Below are positions 48,391 through 59,500 of a stretch of 64,000 bases of DNA, one piece after another. The notes beneath the pieces are model-generated. The model did not search any database. It saw only the letters and a program-made list of their open reading frames with translations, and was not told the DNA's origin. Source of the DNA: Phallusia mammillata (Eukaryota > Chordata > Ascidiacea > Phlebobranchia > Ascidiidae); contig QLIY01000087.1 in assembly GCA_003260075.1 (NCBI GenBank), positions 1-64,000 of the forward strand, written 5' to 3'. Each line of letters opens with the position of its first letter. Position 1 is the stretch's first letter. A program made the translations under genes and the position numbers.

Positions 48391-51300
48391 TCAACTGTCA
48401 TCAGTACTTGGAAGGTTTTTCATTCGAAGCAACATTTCAAGTTTCTCTTGATTGCGACTGATGCTGGACCTGTGAGGAAAAATCCTACTTAATGCAAGTA
48501 AAGCAGGCCATTACTGGAAAAAGGTTATGTACTTTTTCGCACAACTGTAATCTTAACTTTCTAACTAGATTTGGTAGATGCATTGTTGGATTTCGATAGG
48601 GTACTGTACTTTATCTGTTGTTCAACACAAGTACAGTATCACTATTTTCATTTATTGTCATTAAACACTTGTGATTTTGCAATTGCCGTGGAAAACATTT
48701 TAAACTTAATTTTGGTGAGAACTGTTCGTTTATTTCGGCATTTGTGACTGGTATGTTAAGTTTCAAACTAACATAAAACTTTCGTTTTACAACTATCTTT
48801 TATTACCTGATGTCAGGGGCCGGGGCAGGAGTGGGTTCAGGTTCTTTTGTTGAGCTTTTAGGTGGCTCAGGTTGTGCTTGCTGTTGTTGTTGTTGTGGTG
48901 GTTGTTGTTGTTGTTGTTGTTTTGGTTGTTGTTGTTGTTGTTTTGAGGTTGCGGCCTTATTAAACATTGAAAGTTAGTATATTTGAAAGTTGTAGCTGTG
49001 AAGTACAAAGCATTTCTTTACTTGCAATAAACTTTTTTTACAATTATTTTGTCTTTTTGTAAAAATAGGTCGTTATGTAATTTACTTTGTTAATACAAAT
49101 AAATTAAGTAAGTTAAAGTTGTTGCTGTAATAAATTAATCATTTTTTTCAATTAGGGTCAAAAGTTAAGTTTCTTGCAAGACTCAAAAATTGTTAAGAAA
49201 TATTAAGAAGTATGAAGTGGATTTTTAAAGGTGAAAACAAAGGAATAATTTCATGGTACTATGTTCAAAGAATTGAGAATTACAAATTTTAAACTAGATA
49301 GGTGGCTTTCCTATATATTACCTATTTATGTCTTCTGTATCCTATTTAATGATACACCTTTTGACCCACTAACGAGATTTTTTTGTGACAAAGGTATTGC
49401 AAATCGTTCTTATCTGGTTGACGAAATTTCAAAATTAAATTATTTCAAAATTAAGAAGAATCTTGTTTTGGTGCAGATACAGCAAATCATTTCTTAACTG
49501 TGTTTCGAAACCTTTCCCCTCCTGATAACTTACACGTTTTGGGCCCCCCCCCCTGCAGATACAGCAAATCATTTCTTAACTGTGTTTCGAAACCTTTCCC
49601 CGCCTGATAACTTTACGTATTGGTTGTTACGTCGGTATTGGTAACTTTACCTTTTGCGTGTCTAATAAAAAATCTTAATTGTCAAGCAAAACCCGCAATA
49701 GTGCAATCCAACTAAAGTCGGTGTGGATATAGTTTAAGGCCTTATTGGGTATAATGATATCCTAGCGCACCCTTTACATCATATTGTCTCTTATATTGTG
49801 CTTATATAGTGATGAGTATTGGTAAACTCACGCCCGCACGGAACTAAACCATTAGCAACAATCGCAAAAAAACAACCACTAAGCTTTTCCAATATGCTGC
49901 AACTATCGCAAAAGGGCCGAAAATTGGTGGTGCATTACTGTGTTTGGCTATTAATCTATATCGACGGTTTGTATTTATTGTTATTTGCTTTGACGATAAA
50001 CGAATTGACTGCTTTTGTTCGGTTGTTTGTTTTGTTACCATTATCCAGTCCAATCTGTGGGCTAATTCGCCAGTACTGCGTGAAGTTTAAAGCCAAAACT
50101 GCAATGCAGTACTAACAATGTTATCAAATTCCGGCGTACAACATCAGTTTTGACACGAAATTGCAGCACCCTATTGGTTGTGTGGCTGATTGGCTTTTAA
50201 CGTTACGGCTTTTCATTCTCCATTTCTTTCATATACAATGATTGTCACCATTTAAAATTTAAATCACAGTTAATTACACGCTATTCCATTTTCGAAAACG
50301 GATTCCATGACAATTGCAAAATCCCAATTCCAACAATTATTACCAAAACAATTTTAAACTTTTACAGATGAAAATCAAATCACCCTTGCTCCACATATCA
50401 CCGTTATCAGATTGTAAAAACCAACAGCAAATATATCCACACTTAATACCTGGTATTGGGCCTGCTGGCGACTTCCATTAGCATCATTGGAGGTCGATGA
50501 CCACGAATAAGATGTGGGTCCGGCTCCCGGAGGGACTTGATTACCGAAGGTACCCGACCCCATTCCGTAAAACATGTTGGGTTGCCCAGGGAATGCCCCG
50601 TAGGCGAACTGACCCATGGGACCACGACCGGAAAAGTGGGATTCCGGGGGAAAACCTGGAGAGGTCCCCTGCTGGGGTGGTGCTTGATTTGGAGGAGGCA
50701 TGAATCCAGGTAAAGGTGGAACATGTACTCCAGGAAAACCTGCCATACCCATCATGCCAGCCTCTATCTACAGGAAAATTTATATTACTGCTTCTGTTTA
50801 TAGATTGGGAGTCTTGGGACGTGATAAAGGCCCAATTTAAATCGTAAAGCTGTCTCTCTCTCATCCCGCGTGAAATTGAATGGAATGCTCTTTTAACGAT
50901 TCTTTTAGAGAGGAATTTAGATTTCGTAAAGAGCATATACCTCACTTCACACAATGGTACCTATAGCACACCTACCCAAAGGCGAGAAGATAATAAGTTG
51001 AAAAATTGCGTTGGGTGAAAAACAAAACTTGTTTTTTGACAAAATTTTGAAACAAGGAGATAAACACAAGCAGTGGTGGGATTCAAATTTTTAGTCAGCC
51101 AGTTCTATCACAAAAGTCATATTTTTCAACCGGTTCTGTTACAAAACGTGATATGATAATGACCCCCCCCCCGTTCTATCACAAAAGTCATATTTTTCAA
51201 CCGGTTCTGTTACAAAACGTCTTTTGACAGCAACCAGTGATGTTNCAACCGGTTCTGTTACAAAACGTGATATGATAATGATAACCGGTTCGCTGATCTT

Positions 51301-53132
51301 ATAAAAATTCGTGAGACTGTTCTATAGAACCGGTGCGAACCGGCTGATCACAAGCATTTGCATCCTTTTTAGTAGGCTGTCATAAAAAAACTGTGCTAAA
51401 ATTCACATGTATAACCCGAGTTCGCTTGGCAACAAAAAGCGATCTCCGAAAAATAACAAACAAAATTTAATTGGCAGGAGCACCAAATAGATGGCACAAC
51501 AAAATATAACGTCTTGACTTGCTTTGCATACAAAATCTGGCGTCCAGTGTAAGTAATAACGTAACTAAAGGCCTATAATATAGAAAAAGTGATACCTTAA
51601 CAGTTAAATTGAGCAGTCCATTCTGGACGCTGTCGAGGGCAGCAGCAAGCTCCATATCTGAACTGAAAGCGATCAACTCATCGTGCTCGTCTTTCCAGAA
51701 CACTTTGAAGTTTCCAAACTGAAGTTCAGGAAATATCGACGCGATCTACAAACATTTTTTTAGTTCTTATTGCCCGGATATCGGAATTAAGCTAGCCTAT
51801 GTTTTTTATCGTAGTGTTTAGTATATAGATGCCAACTTGATTGGTTCAAACTAACGCTGCTCTACAGCAGTGGTTGTCAACTTTTAACAGATCGTGACCC
51901 CCTATTAGTAACCCTCGGGATCCGTGCCCCCCTTAAGTAACCGCTTTGGACCCGTGGCTTTCTGCTCATAAAAATGCAAATAAACTCACCAGACTTATGA
52001 ACTCCAGGATATATATTAATTTCTAAAATAACAGACCAGCGATATACAGTTTAAAACATTTATTAGGTTCTGCGTACTTCAACACGGACCGTGTCCACAT
52101 TAAACGGTACGTTATGACCAAGAAATTAAGTGAATGAAAACCGCTGCACTACTGTATCGATGTCCAAAAGCGCCAACATCGTCATCTAATGAGAGTCCAC
52201 GTTACATAACGCTTGCAACGGTGTAGCTGCAGCAGCACGTCTAGCCTTTCCATCAGTTGTAGCCTACCCCCCTTTTTCGGTCTTCATAATCTTGTGCAGC
52301 TGTTTTCGGGTGCCCCCCCCCCTGCAACGGTGTAGCTGCAGCAGCACGTCTAGCCTTTCCATCAGTTGTACCCCCCTTTTTCGGTCTTCATAATCTTGTG
52401 CAGCTGTTTTCGGGTTGGTGCACATTTTAGCGCAATGGTGATTCTGCGGTTTATTTACACAATTGACCCAACTCAAAAAGGAAGTGGGACATAGGATTTG
52501 GTTTGTTAACCTTCGAGAACAAAAGTGTTGTTTAGCTGGGTGTCAGTTTCGATAAATACTGTCTACTGCTGCACTTAAACATTGCAGGCTAATTGTAAAA
52601 ACATGGTGTACCTACAGGCTGTAAAATGCCATTGTATGCAAATACTTCAGCAACAAGTCATTTCAGTCAAGAAGGATCCACGCGCAAAATGGTATTTTAC
52701 CGTTAACAGTGTCAACAGAAAAATCGTAACCGGGCAAGCAAACTGACACGTAACTGGCTGTGGTCTTTCACTTTTGACTAATTGCGTTTTAGGTAGCCTA
52801 GGCAGGCCGAAGCGTGGCAGTTTGACAATACTTTCGTTAAAAGCTTCACATAGTTTAGTAAACAAACAATAATTCAGATTAATTTTGCTTTGTAACCAAA
52901 TCGTAGAAGCGTAACAACATTTTCTTACTTGGATCATTAGGTTTACGAAGCTTGGTGGGCCGTGTTGTTCCATTAGTTTAAATCTGCGTATTTCATCATC
53001 TTGCCCTTCCCCTTTTACCAACTTCACTTTGCATTGCAGTTCCTTTCCCATACCGGATCCGCCTACTGAGTCCGCACGCTGTTGTGTGGCATTTCTATTG
53101 GAAGTACTTGGCGTCTGCACTATTACTCTCAT
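48391..53132 (-). CDS. PB1-domain protein with p62/SQSTM1-like PB1, Gly/Pro-rich and poly-Gln region
   Basis: Exons on the minus strand: 53132-52929, 51745-51596, 50767-50450, 48955-48807 and 48469-48391, all in phase, 299 residues. The N-terminal 120 residues form a PB1 domain closest in look to SQSTM1: basic face CKVKLVKGEGQDDEIRRFKL, then IASIFPELQFGNFKVFWKDE and ELIAFSSDMELAAAL, the acidic OPCA-type part. A Gly/Pro/Met-rich segment follows (PGVHVPPLPGFMPPP), then Gln runs broken by Pro, a Pro/Glu segment (EPEPTPAPAPDIR) and a short helix-prone tail (SRNQEKLEMLLRMKNLP). The ZZ zinc finger and UBA of p62 are absent. PB1 domains mediate head-to-tail assembly, so a scaffold role is inferred. 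TFG is another PB1 protein with a Pro/Gln tail, but its PB1 is less similar. The exon 48955 acceptor is AAG with TACTAAC upstream. A downstream Met (MGKELQ) is an alternative start. Confidence 0.75.
49470..49620. repeat. Allelic-type duplicate around C-run 49544-49553
   Basis: About 65 bp before the C-run repeat after it with minor differences. Intron of the PB1 gene. Confidence 0.65.
51071..51344. mobile_element. hAT-like MITE (CAGTGGTGGGATTCA family), right terminus lost
   Basis: It starts CAGTGGTGGGATTCAA and carries the same core as 6857-7035 (AACCGGTTCTGTTACAAAA; GAACCGGTGCGAACCGGCTGA), but the closing ATCCCACCACTG is missing. C-run 51163-51172 splits it with local duplication, and there is an N at 51245. 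Intron of the PB1 gene. Confidence 0.7.
51868..52146. mobile_element. Decayed hAT-like element in PB1 gene intron 1
   Basis: The ends CAGTGGTTGTCAACTTTT and GAAAACCGCTG resemble the CAGTGGTTCCCAACC family. Flanking 8-mers CTCTACAG and CACTACTG agree at 6 of 8. Confidence 0.5.
52205..52416. repeat. Allelic-type duplicate around C-run 52313-52322
   Basis: 52205-52312 recurs at 52323-52416, differing by a short indel. PB1 gene intron 1. Confidence 0.75.
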
Positions 53133-54987
53133 CTCCTAAAGTTTTGCCCAAGACCTACCTTACAGTCCTAAAACAGTTTTACATACGTTGTCAGGTTTAA
53201 CTATAGGGTGTGTTGAACGCGATAGTTTTGTTACTTATTAACTGCACAAAAAAGAACCACTGCGAGAATTAATGTTTGTTCTGCTCAGCTTGATTCAACA
53301 TCAGACACGGTTTTTTTCGTACATTTTACTGCTCACAAGAATGCATTACCTTTCAGTATTCTTTCAAAAGTTTTGTAATGTCCAAAGTAGAATCACGAAA
53401 AGTGTTGGTAAGTTAGATTTAACTGACCTAAAGTTTCGAACCCCCAAAATGTGTAGCTTACATTGCAAGTTTACAAGAATCAATGGAAGAAACAGAAAAA
53501 TTAGAGATTAGAACTTGCATTTTTTGGTTTTGTTGTTTAGGGGTCCACATGTGTAAACATAAAGTACTCAACGAGCCGACGCATATATTGACGTAGTTGC
53601 TTAATGGGCTATACATAGCCATGACTCGTGAGTATTACGCACGAAAAAAGTCTTGTGACCCAACGGCATCCACGTATGTTTACAAACACGAAAATGGAGT
53701 ACAAACAAGTGTAGACTCACTGAAGAACTAGCTTTGAAAGTAAAACACTTTTGCAAACTTAACCAAACCTAATTTCTCTTTCAGCGAAAGTTGAAATAGA
53801 AATCAAGTGCAAAAAATTATTTTGTTGTCACAGAACAATGAGAAGAAAGTTTTATCTGTAATTCTTGTTGCCACATTTTTAAGGTAAAATATCACAGAAA
53901 ATCAAATCGCAGCTTGTTTTCTGTACGCTTACAGGATTTGTTAGTATTCAGTGGTTTGTTTACATTTTACTAAAACACTTGTTACTAACAAAATGTTTAA
54001 AAGTTAAATAAAAATATTTGTTTTGCAAGTTTTACGCTTGTTTGTGTTTTTTTTGCATTTTTGTGTTTGGGTATTTTACCTTAATAATTGTTCAAAACTT
54101 GCATTTGTATTAACTTTTTCCTCCATATTCAGTTCAGTTGTTAGTTTTCACTGGAGGTAAGAAAAAATAAAGTCACGGACAATGGACAGTGTTGTATTTT
54201 GTACTGTGTTGGGTTGGTGTGATTTATGTGTTGTTTCCCAGACCCACTGTTGGTTAAATGGGGTTGTTCAGGTTTGGTCAACGATTTTTTGATCTAAACA
54301 ATATCATATTCTGGTCTTGCATAGCCCCATGTCAAGCAAGAAGCTAGAGCCTGATATGCTTACTTACCTGTTGTGTCGTGGTGTTTATTACCATTACCAC
54401 CATTGTTTTTTGTTGACCAAATGAATTTTGTTCAGTTTAACAAAAAAATGCGTAAAAGGTGCTTCACATAAGCAATTGGTTAAACCTTGAAATGTGTGAG
54501 ACTGTGAGTGTGACATGGAAAATCAGAGAAACCTAAGCTCATGTATCCATTTGGGTTTATCCAATTGGTCTGTCTTAATAAAACTTGCAAACATAAAGGT
54601 ATTGCAAGGATTTTACTTAATTCTGAAGGAAATTACTTCTACAAATCTTGAAAATTGAGTTTTTTTTACTTTCGAAAGTTATGCTTAGAAAAAAATGGAG
54701 TTAAAAAAAATACATGAGATTTTAGAGTTGTGCATTGACATTATGCTTGTATGTTTGTTTCTTTTGGACGATGATGTAAACATTGTTAGAATGCCCTATT
54801 CTCATACAGAGTATAACTATTCAATGTAGATTTGCTTGTTGTTATTTATTGTATTTAGTATAGCCCTTTACATATTCTAGTTTTGGCATTTGCCCTAATG
54901 CACATTTTTAATAATAATATATTTTTGGCTTGTGCAGATTGAGATTTTACTATAAAATTCCTGTGCATTGTAAGTTTTCCAAACTTT
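53133..54987. other. Divergent intergenic region between the PB1 gene and ZDHHC gene
   Basis: The start codons of two oppositely transcribed genes are 1.86 kb apart. The sequence is AT-rich with no repeat ends or long ORF. A donor-like GAGGTAAG near 54153 could end a non-coding first exon of the ZDHHC gene; this is a guess. Confidence 0.35.
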
Positions 54988-56549
54988 ATGGTCCAAAGTG
55001 ATCAAAAACAAGATTCTTGGGACCCGGCGGCAATGACTATGTCAGTTGGTAGATTCTGCGGTTTGTTTGCAAGATGGATTCCCTGTATCTTCATAATCCT
55101 GATTGTTCTATGGTCATATTATGCGTATGTTGTTGAGCTGTGTGTATGTAAGTAATTTTGCTGTTCCACTGTTTACTGTTGTAGGTTAAGACATGCTTGC
55201 AATGCAGATTTACAAATCTAGGTGATTCAGCCCCCCCCCCGTGCACACTGTTTCAACCTATAAGATCTCATCAGTGCAGCTGGTGACAAGAGATTGGCAG
55301 TATTGGCTAGTGTAGCCACCCAACAGCACTCCAGTTTGTTGGAAGTAACAGGGTAAAAACCCATACCTCACCTAGTCTGTGCTATGCCACAACTGGGCAT
55401 ATACCACAGAGGAAACTGGCTCACAATTCGAGTGATCTCTTGTTGCTAGCTGCACTGATGAGACCTTGTAGGTTGAAACACGGCACTGTCTACAGCTTAT
55501 CATTTATTGGCTCGGTGCTTTAAGTATACTAGGTGATTCAATTTCACTACGGAATGCAGCAATAGTTTGAGGAAACAGTAACATACTTTATTGTGAAACA
55601 TTTTAGAAATTGCTTCTGTTATCATTAGTAACATGATAAGTGATAACAGCATCATTTGGTTTTATGTGCAAGCTTATATGGTCCAAAACATGACTTGATG
55701 CCATTCAGGCATTGACCAGTGGTACTCAAACTTTTTAAGCATGCAGCACATTAACAAAGAAAAAATGAACGGCACATGTTGTAGGCCAATGCCACAATAG
55801 TTAAAAGAAAGCTACTTTGCAAATTAAGGATGTTGTATTAGATTGCTTTTTTTTGACTCATAAGTCAAAATTCGCCCCCCCCCCAGATACTGTTGAATCA
55901 GTTGCAGAAAAAGGTAAATCATCACAAAAACATTGTTGTTTTCTCAAAAACATTTAGTAGCATCTTGTTCACTTAAAACAGGGGTGGGCAACCTGCGGCC
56001 CTTCATTAAAGATTTCCCCCCCCCCTGATCTCTTGTTGCTAGCTGCACTGATGAGACCTTGTAGGTTGAAACATGGCACTGTCTACAGCTTATCATTTAT
56101 TGGCTCGATGCCATTCAGGCATTGGCCCCCCCCCCACGGCACATGTTGTAGGCCAATGCCACAATAGTTAAAAGAAAGCTACTCTGCAAATTAAGGATGT
56201 TGTATTAGATTGCTTTTTTTGACTCATAAGTCAAAATTCACTTTAACTGTTGTTATGCATGCCACATTTTGTCATTAAGTCTGAAACAACCTGAGAAAGT
56301 TTGCCCTATCTCATGGCACACTTGGAAATCTCTCCTCAGGGACACAAGTGTGCCTTAGCACACATATATATATATAATTTGAGAATCACTGCCACAGTCT
56401 GTGAAAGTTTATTCAAGTTGAGGGAAAAAATTGATGATTTTAACTTGTTTTTCAGATACTGTTGAATCAGTTGCAGAAAAAGGTAAATCATCACAAAAAC
56501 AATGTTGTTTTCTCAAAAACATTTAGTAACACCTTGTTCACTTAAAACA

Positions 56550-56590
<41 letters not shown>

Positions 56591-59500
56591 AGTCCAATTA
56601 TTACATATTTTTGAGCTGATTAATGCGCCTGATGCTGGTTTTCTGCGACCTGGCAAAATGTAGCTAGAATCAAATACAAATTATACTTGTAGTTAAGCAT
56701 ATTTGGTAAGAAACAAAGCAAAATCACTTTGTGTGATGAACATGTGCGGCCTTCGATCCAATTTTGACACTTATAATTGGCCCTACAGTAACAAAGGTTG
56801 CCCACCCCTGACTTAAAAGATCTAACTTTCTAAAGAGCATTAAACTGTTGAAAAGTATTATATTATTTTTAGTTTTAAAAATGTTATGTAGCTTTGGGTC
56901 TGTTGGTGTAGCACATGACAGTTAAGCACATTTTGTTTTTGTACAGTTTTATATCTTCTCTTCTTCCACATTGTGTTTGGGATGTTTGCCTGGTCTTACT
57001 GGCAGACAATTTTTACTGATCCTCAGTTACCAAGCGATATAGTAAGTTTAAATTTTATACCAACAGCAATACATTTCAGAAATATTTTAAGTATTGCAAG
57101 TACATTTTTATTCATAGTCCTAATGTGCAAATTTAAGTTGTTTTGCAATTAGGATCTAAACTTCTCTGAAAAGCCTCATTTGGGGTGGTTTAAGAATCAA
57201 TAAATATCAAGTAAATGGGTGGAATTTTTGTCTTATTTTTTTTCAACTTAAAAGTTACGCTATGCATATTTTATGAGGTGTAAGACTGAAAGGTTGGCCC
57301 AGACTTACAGCGCAAGGACGTGGTGTTACGCCTAAATGACTGTCTGTTCACATCACTGCATGTTTTGTTTTTTGTATGCTATAGTAAGGGACATTACTAT
57401 AACTATGCCAAAATTCTGTTTCTAATATTAAACCTTTCTGTCTGTGTTACCTGATTTTGTTTAGATTATTGAACATCTTAATTTCCAGTATATGCTGTTT
57501 AGAAACATAACAGTCTGTACAAATAGTTATTGGTCCCTTTTTCTGAATGTGACACTTATTGTTTTGACCGTTTTTTTTTGTAATGCTGGTTTACTCTATA
57601 AGTCTGGTCAAGAAAGAGTGCATTAAACTAATTCAGATGGACACACATATAAGTTAGTTGTCCAAAGTTGACCCTACCAAACTTGACCCCAGATGACCCC
57701 GTGGTCTACTCACAGGCTCCTAACACGCAAAATTTTAAAAACATCTGGACTAAATTACAGGATTCAGAAATTTTGTACTTTGTTGGTTGGTGGGTTGTCC
57801 AGTGTGTATAAATATTTTTTACTTTTTAGTAGCATGGCATTGTAGCATATTGGTTTTTAAATTCATCCACTTGAATATAAAATAAAATGTCAAAATGGTC
57901 CAATTTATGTTTGATGTACCTTTTATGTATCATTATATCAATTTTTAGTACAAGATGCCAGAAAGTGTAAAGGAGAATTTGGTAGCTGCATCACATGAAG
58001 ACCAACGGCAAGAAGTTCTCAAAGAATTTGCGAAAAATCTCCCAATTGAGACAAGAACTCCTGGTGGAGGTTGTTTTATCACATTTTTGGAAACTTCTGG
58101 TTTTGTCTTGTCTATTCCCTGGTGACAATAAATTGATATTTTGTAGGTGTCAGATACTGCCCTGTTACTTATTATGTGAAGCCTGACAGATGCCATTACT
58201 GTTCTGTTGTTGGTCAGTGTGTGCTGAAAATGGATCACTATTGTCCTTGGTAAGTCATTTACATTTAAAAAGTTTGCCTATGCTGTAACCTTATTATGGC
58301 CAAACATTACTTCAGGGTATACTTTAACACCCCCCCCCCTAAGTCATTTACATTTAAAAAGTTTGCCTATGCTGTAACCTTATTATGACCAAACATTACT
58401 TCAGGGTATACTTTAACAATATATACATACTTTGTTGTTTAGGGTCAACAATTGTGTTGGCTACAGCAACTACAAGTTCTTTGTATTGTTTCTCTTTTAT
58501 GGTCTCGTCTATTGTTTGTACATATCAGCCACTGTTCTGCAGTACTTTATTCTATTCTGGAAGGTAAGTACCTTGTCTACACAACAACAAAAAGATTTTA
58601 AGGCCAGTAATGTACCTTGTATCCTTTGTAGAATGAGCTCGGAAATACTTCATCAAGATTCCATATTCTTTTCTTATTTTTTGCTGCGATCATGTTTGCC
58701 TTTAGCCTAGCTGGCCTATTTGGCTATCATATTTACTTAGTAGTCAATAACTGGACAACGCTTGGTAAGTCTAGATGCTTGCTTTTTATTCCACATTTTG
58801 TACTATCTACATCAGTGATTCCCAAACTGTTTTTGGTCTTGTACCACTTTAAGGTTACACATCATCGCGCAGACTACCCATGCTTAGAAAGAAGCTTTTT
58901 TAACCAGAAAGCTGTTACATTCTGAGTCTAAAATGTAGTACAACAAAGTATTCAGCTCACTAATGCCCAATCTATTTTATGTAACAACCTTTTTTTTATC
59001 AGAAAAAGCTTTTGTGTGTAAAAATATGGAATATATAAAATATCAAAAGGTGTTCACATAGCACAGGATGGTCACCACTGATCTACCTGAATTCAAAATG
59101 CTGTTTTATGTGTTATGTGCAGAGTCATTCAGGACACCTGTGTTCCGGTATGGACCAGATAAACGAGGGTTTCATTTAGGATATAAGAGAAACATTGAGC
59201 AAGTTTTTGGGGAGAAAACATCTCTTTGGTTTATTCCAGTTTTCTCCAGGTAAATCTAATGCATGCTTTGATACAATCTTAAGACTATTTGACAAAAGAA
59301 TAAAAAATATATATTTGGAAACTTTTTAATTTGGCATGACACGAATGAGTTGTATGTGTGGAAAACAACTTACAAAAACGACAAATTTGTCTTAAAAAAT
59401 GCAAATTTATAGTTTATCAGTTGAATGTTATAATACAGTAAACTTCAGCTAATCTGGACCCATTTGGACCCAAAAATGGCGAATAGTTAAAACCTTATCA

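Noticed and set aside
48793-49008. Poly-Asn protein on the minus strand
   Set aside because: The frame one base away gives poly-Gln that joins in phase to exons on both sides; the Asn frame does not.
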